IMG/VR virus record: IMGVR_UViG_3300028392_000215
Span: 1-30,565 of that record
Source: a virus
Length of the DNA stretch: 30,565 nucleotides
Direction: 5' to 3' (one strand)
Position numbers and translations under genes: made by a program. Within the stretch, counting starts at the first letter, position 1, and the number at the start of each line of letters is the position of its first letter. Below are positions 30,015 to 30,565 of this stretch, piece by piece. Below the pieces are notes generated by a model. It saw only the letters and a program-made list of their open reading frames with translations. It was not told where the DNA came from and made no database searches.

Positions 30015-30565
30015 TAGAATCTCCCGACAACAATTTCTATTGTGTCTATGCTATCAGTATTTATAGATTCCAGCGATTTACCCAGTACACATCCTGGTCT
30101 AAATTGACTGTTGTCTATTGCTTGGGCCACTCCGGGAATGGTGCTTGTGACCAAAACTGTGCCTTTGTTAACTGGGCCCAGCACACGACAGGGCACACGC
30201 CCAGTTAGTCCAAGAGCAACTACATTAGCACCTTGCAAACCACCATTCATTAGGTGAGCTGGGTCTGTAGAAACAACCCCTGCTGCTCTTTCATCGTGGT
30301 CAGTTGTTGTGGTAGTTACTTCGTAATCACCGCCAAACACCAATACTGTACCCGGTTCATATTCGGCATCGGCTTGATAGTTTTCTGCCAAGTCGGCATA
30401 TTTGGCCTGTGTTGATACCCCATAAAAGGTGCCCCACCAGCTGGTTGTTGTTCCGAGATTTTGTGATACGTTGGATGTTGGAATATGCCATCCAGAATGA
30501 TACACATTTCCGCTGATACCTGCACCTCCAACTACCACCAACGCACCTGTTGTGGCACTGGTACT
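30014..30565 (-). CDS. Tail fibre/structural protein, C-terminal part (runs off window edge)
   Basis: 184 codons are in the window, open to the right edge; the N-terminal part lies outside. The reading frame continues through base 30565 without a stop, and the first codon of an apparent ORF at 30541 is TTG (Leu) inside the repeat STSATTGALVVVGGAGISG. Such TTGALVV-type repeats are typical of long marine phage fibres. A short KYADLAENY segment marks the entry into the C-terminal domain that is duplicated as the 130-aa gene at 28873-29265. The domain may act as an intramolecular chaperone or tip. Host-receptor binding is the likely role of the whole protein. Confidence 0.72.
   Translation of the reverse strand, partial: STSATTGALVVVGGAGISGNVYHSGWHIPTSNVSQNLGTTTSWWGTFYGVSTQAKYADLAENYQADAEYEPGTVLVFGGDYEVTTTTTDHDERAAGVVSTDPAHLMNGGLQGANVVALGLTGRVPCRVLGPVNKGTVLVTSTIPGVAQAIDNSQFRPGCVLGKSLESINTDSIDTIEIVVGRF

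Noticed and set aside
30014-30541. Complete gene starting at a TTG at 30541
   Set aside because: The frame stays open to the window edge and upstream codons continue the fibre repeat, so the gene is partial.
1-30565. CRISPR arrays, IS elements, integrase, rRNA
   Set aside because: No regularly spaced repeats, transposase or recombinase motifs, terminal inverted repeats or rRNA segments were seen on either strand.

Overview
The window is a stretch of a T4-like myovirus genome (tailed phage, contractile tail), most probably from an uncultivated marine or freshwater phage. The sequence is AT-leaning and almost wholly coding. It holds recognisable T4-type genes: gp32 (single-strand DNA-binding protein), gp17 and gp16 (terminase), gp4-like head completion nuclease, gp19 (tail tube), gp18 (tail sheath), gp1-like dNMP kinase, and gp13/gp14/gp15-like neck and tail-completion proteins. 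T4-type late-promoter boxes (consensus NNTAAATA) precede many genes. The host cannot be told from the sequence.

Layout. (1) 1-4248, minus strand: a six-gene accessory cassette with three radical SAM enzymes (one cut by the window edge), a short-chain dehydrogenase, a probable Fe(II)/2-oxoglutarate-type oxygenase and a sulfotransferase-like protein. The first five genes overlap their neighbours by 4-19 nt. (2) 4299-8536, minus: gp32 with a structured leader, a conserved 499-aa protein of unknown function, and gp17. (3) 8593-9171, plus: an HNH endonuclease whose end overlaps the next gene head-on. (4) 9101-15104, minus: two small proteins, a decayed tRNA-Gly-like element, an SGNH hydrolase, a 1060-aa repeat-rich mosaic protein and a protein with a T4-like capsid-targeting N-terminus. 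(5) 15142-21886, minus: gp16, gp4-like, a conserved small protein, a tail-tube-fold baseplate candidate, gp19 and an enlarged gp18. (6) 21998-25843: a small zinc protein (plus), then dNMP kinase, gp13-like neck protein, an unknown 388-aa protein, a SprT-like zincin and a small unknown protein (minus). (7) 25897-28876, plus: gp14-like, gp15 and a NUDIX hydrolase. (8) 28873-30565, minus: two related fibre-tip domains flanking a Rossmann-like protein; the fibre gene runs out of the window.

How it works together: most of the window is the late programme, i.e. DNA packaging (gp16, gp17, gp4), tail (gp18, gp19, gp15) and neck (gp13, gp14). Several transcription-unit boundaries have a hairpin-plus-U-tract terminator followed within about 10-30 nt by a late box. 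For at least five genes the late box ends only 4-5 nt before the ATG and no Shine-Dalgarno is visible, so their late mRNAs would be leaderless or nearly so. The radical SAM/sulfotransferase cassette is the best candidate for an undescribed biochemical system. Its substrate is not visible from sequence; virion or host-surface modification is an inference only.

No IS element, integrase, CRISPR array or rRNA was seen, and no gene-free stretch exceeds 300 bases.
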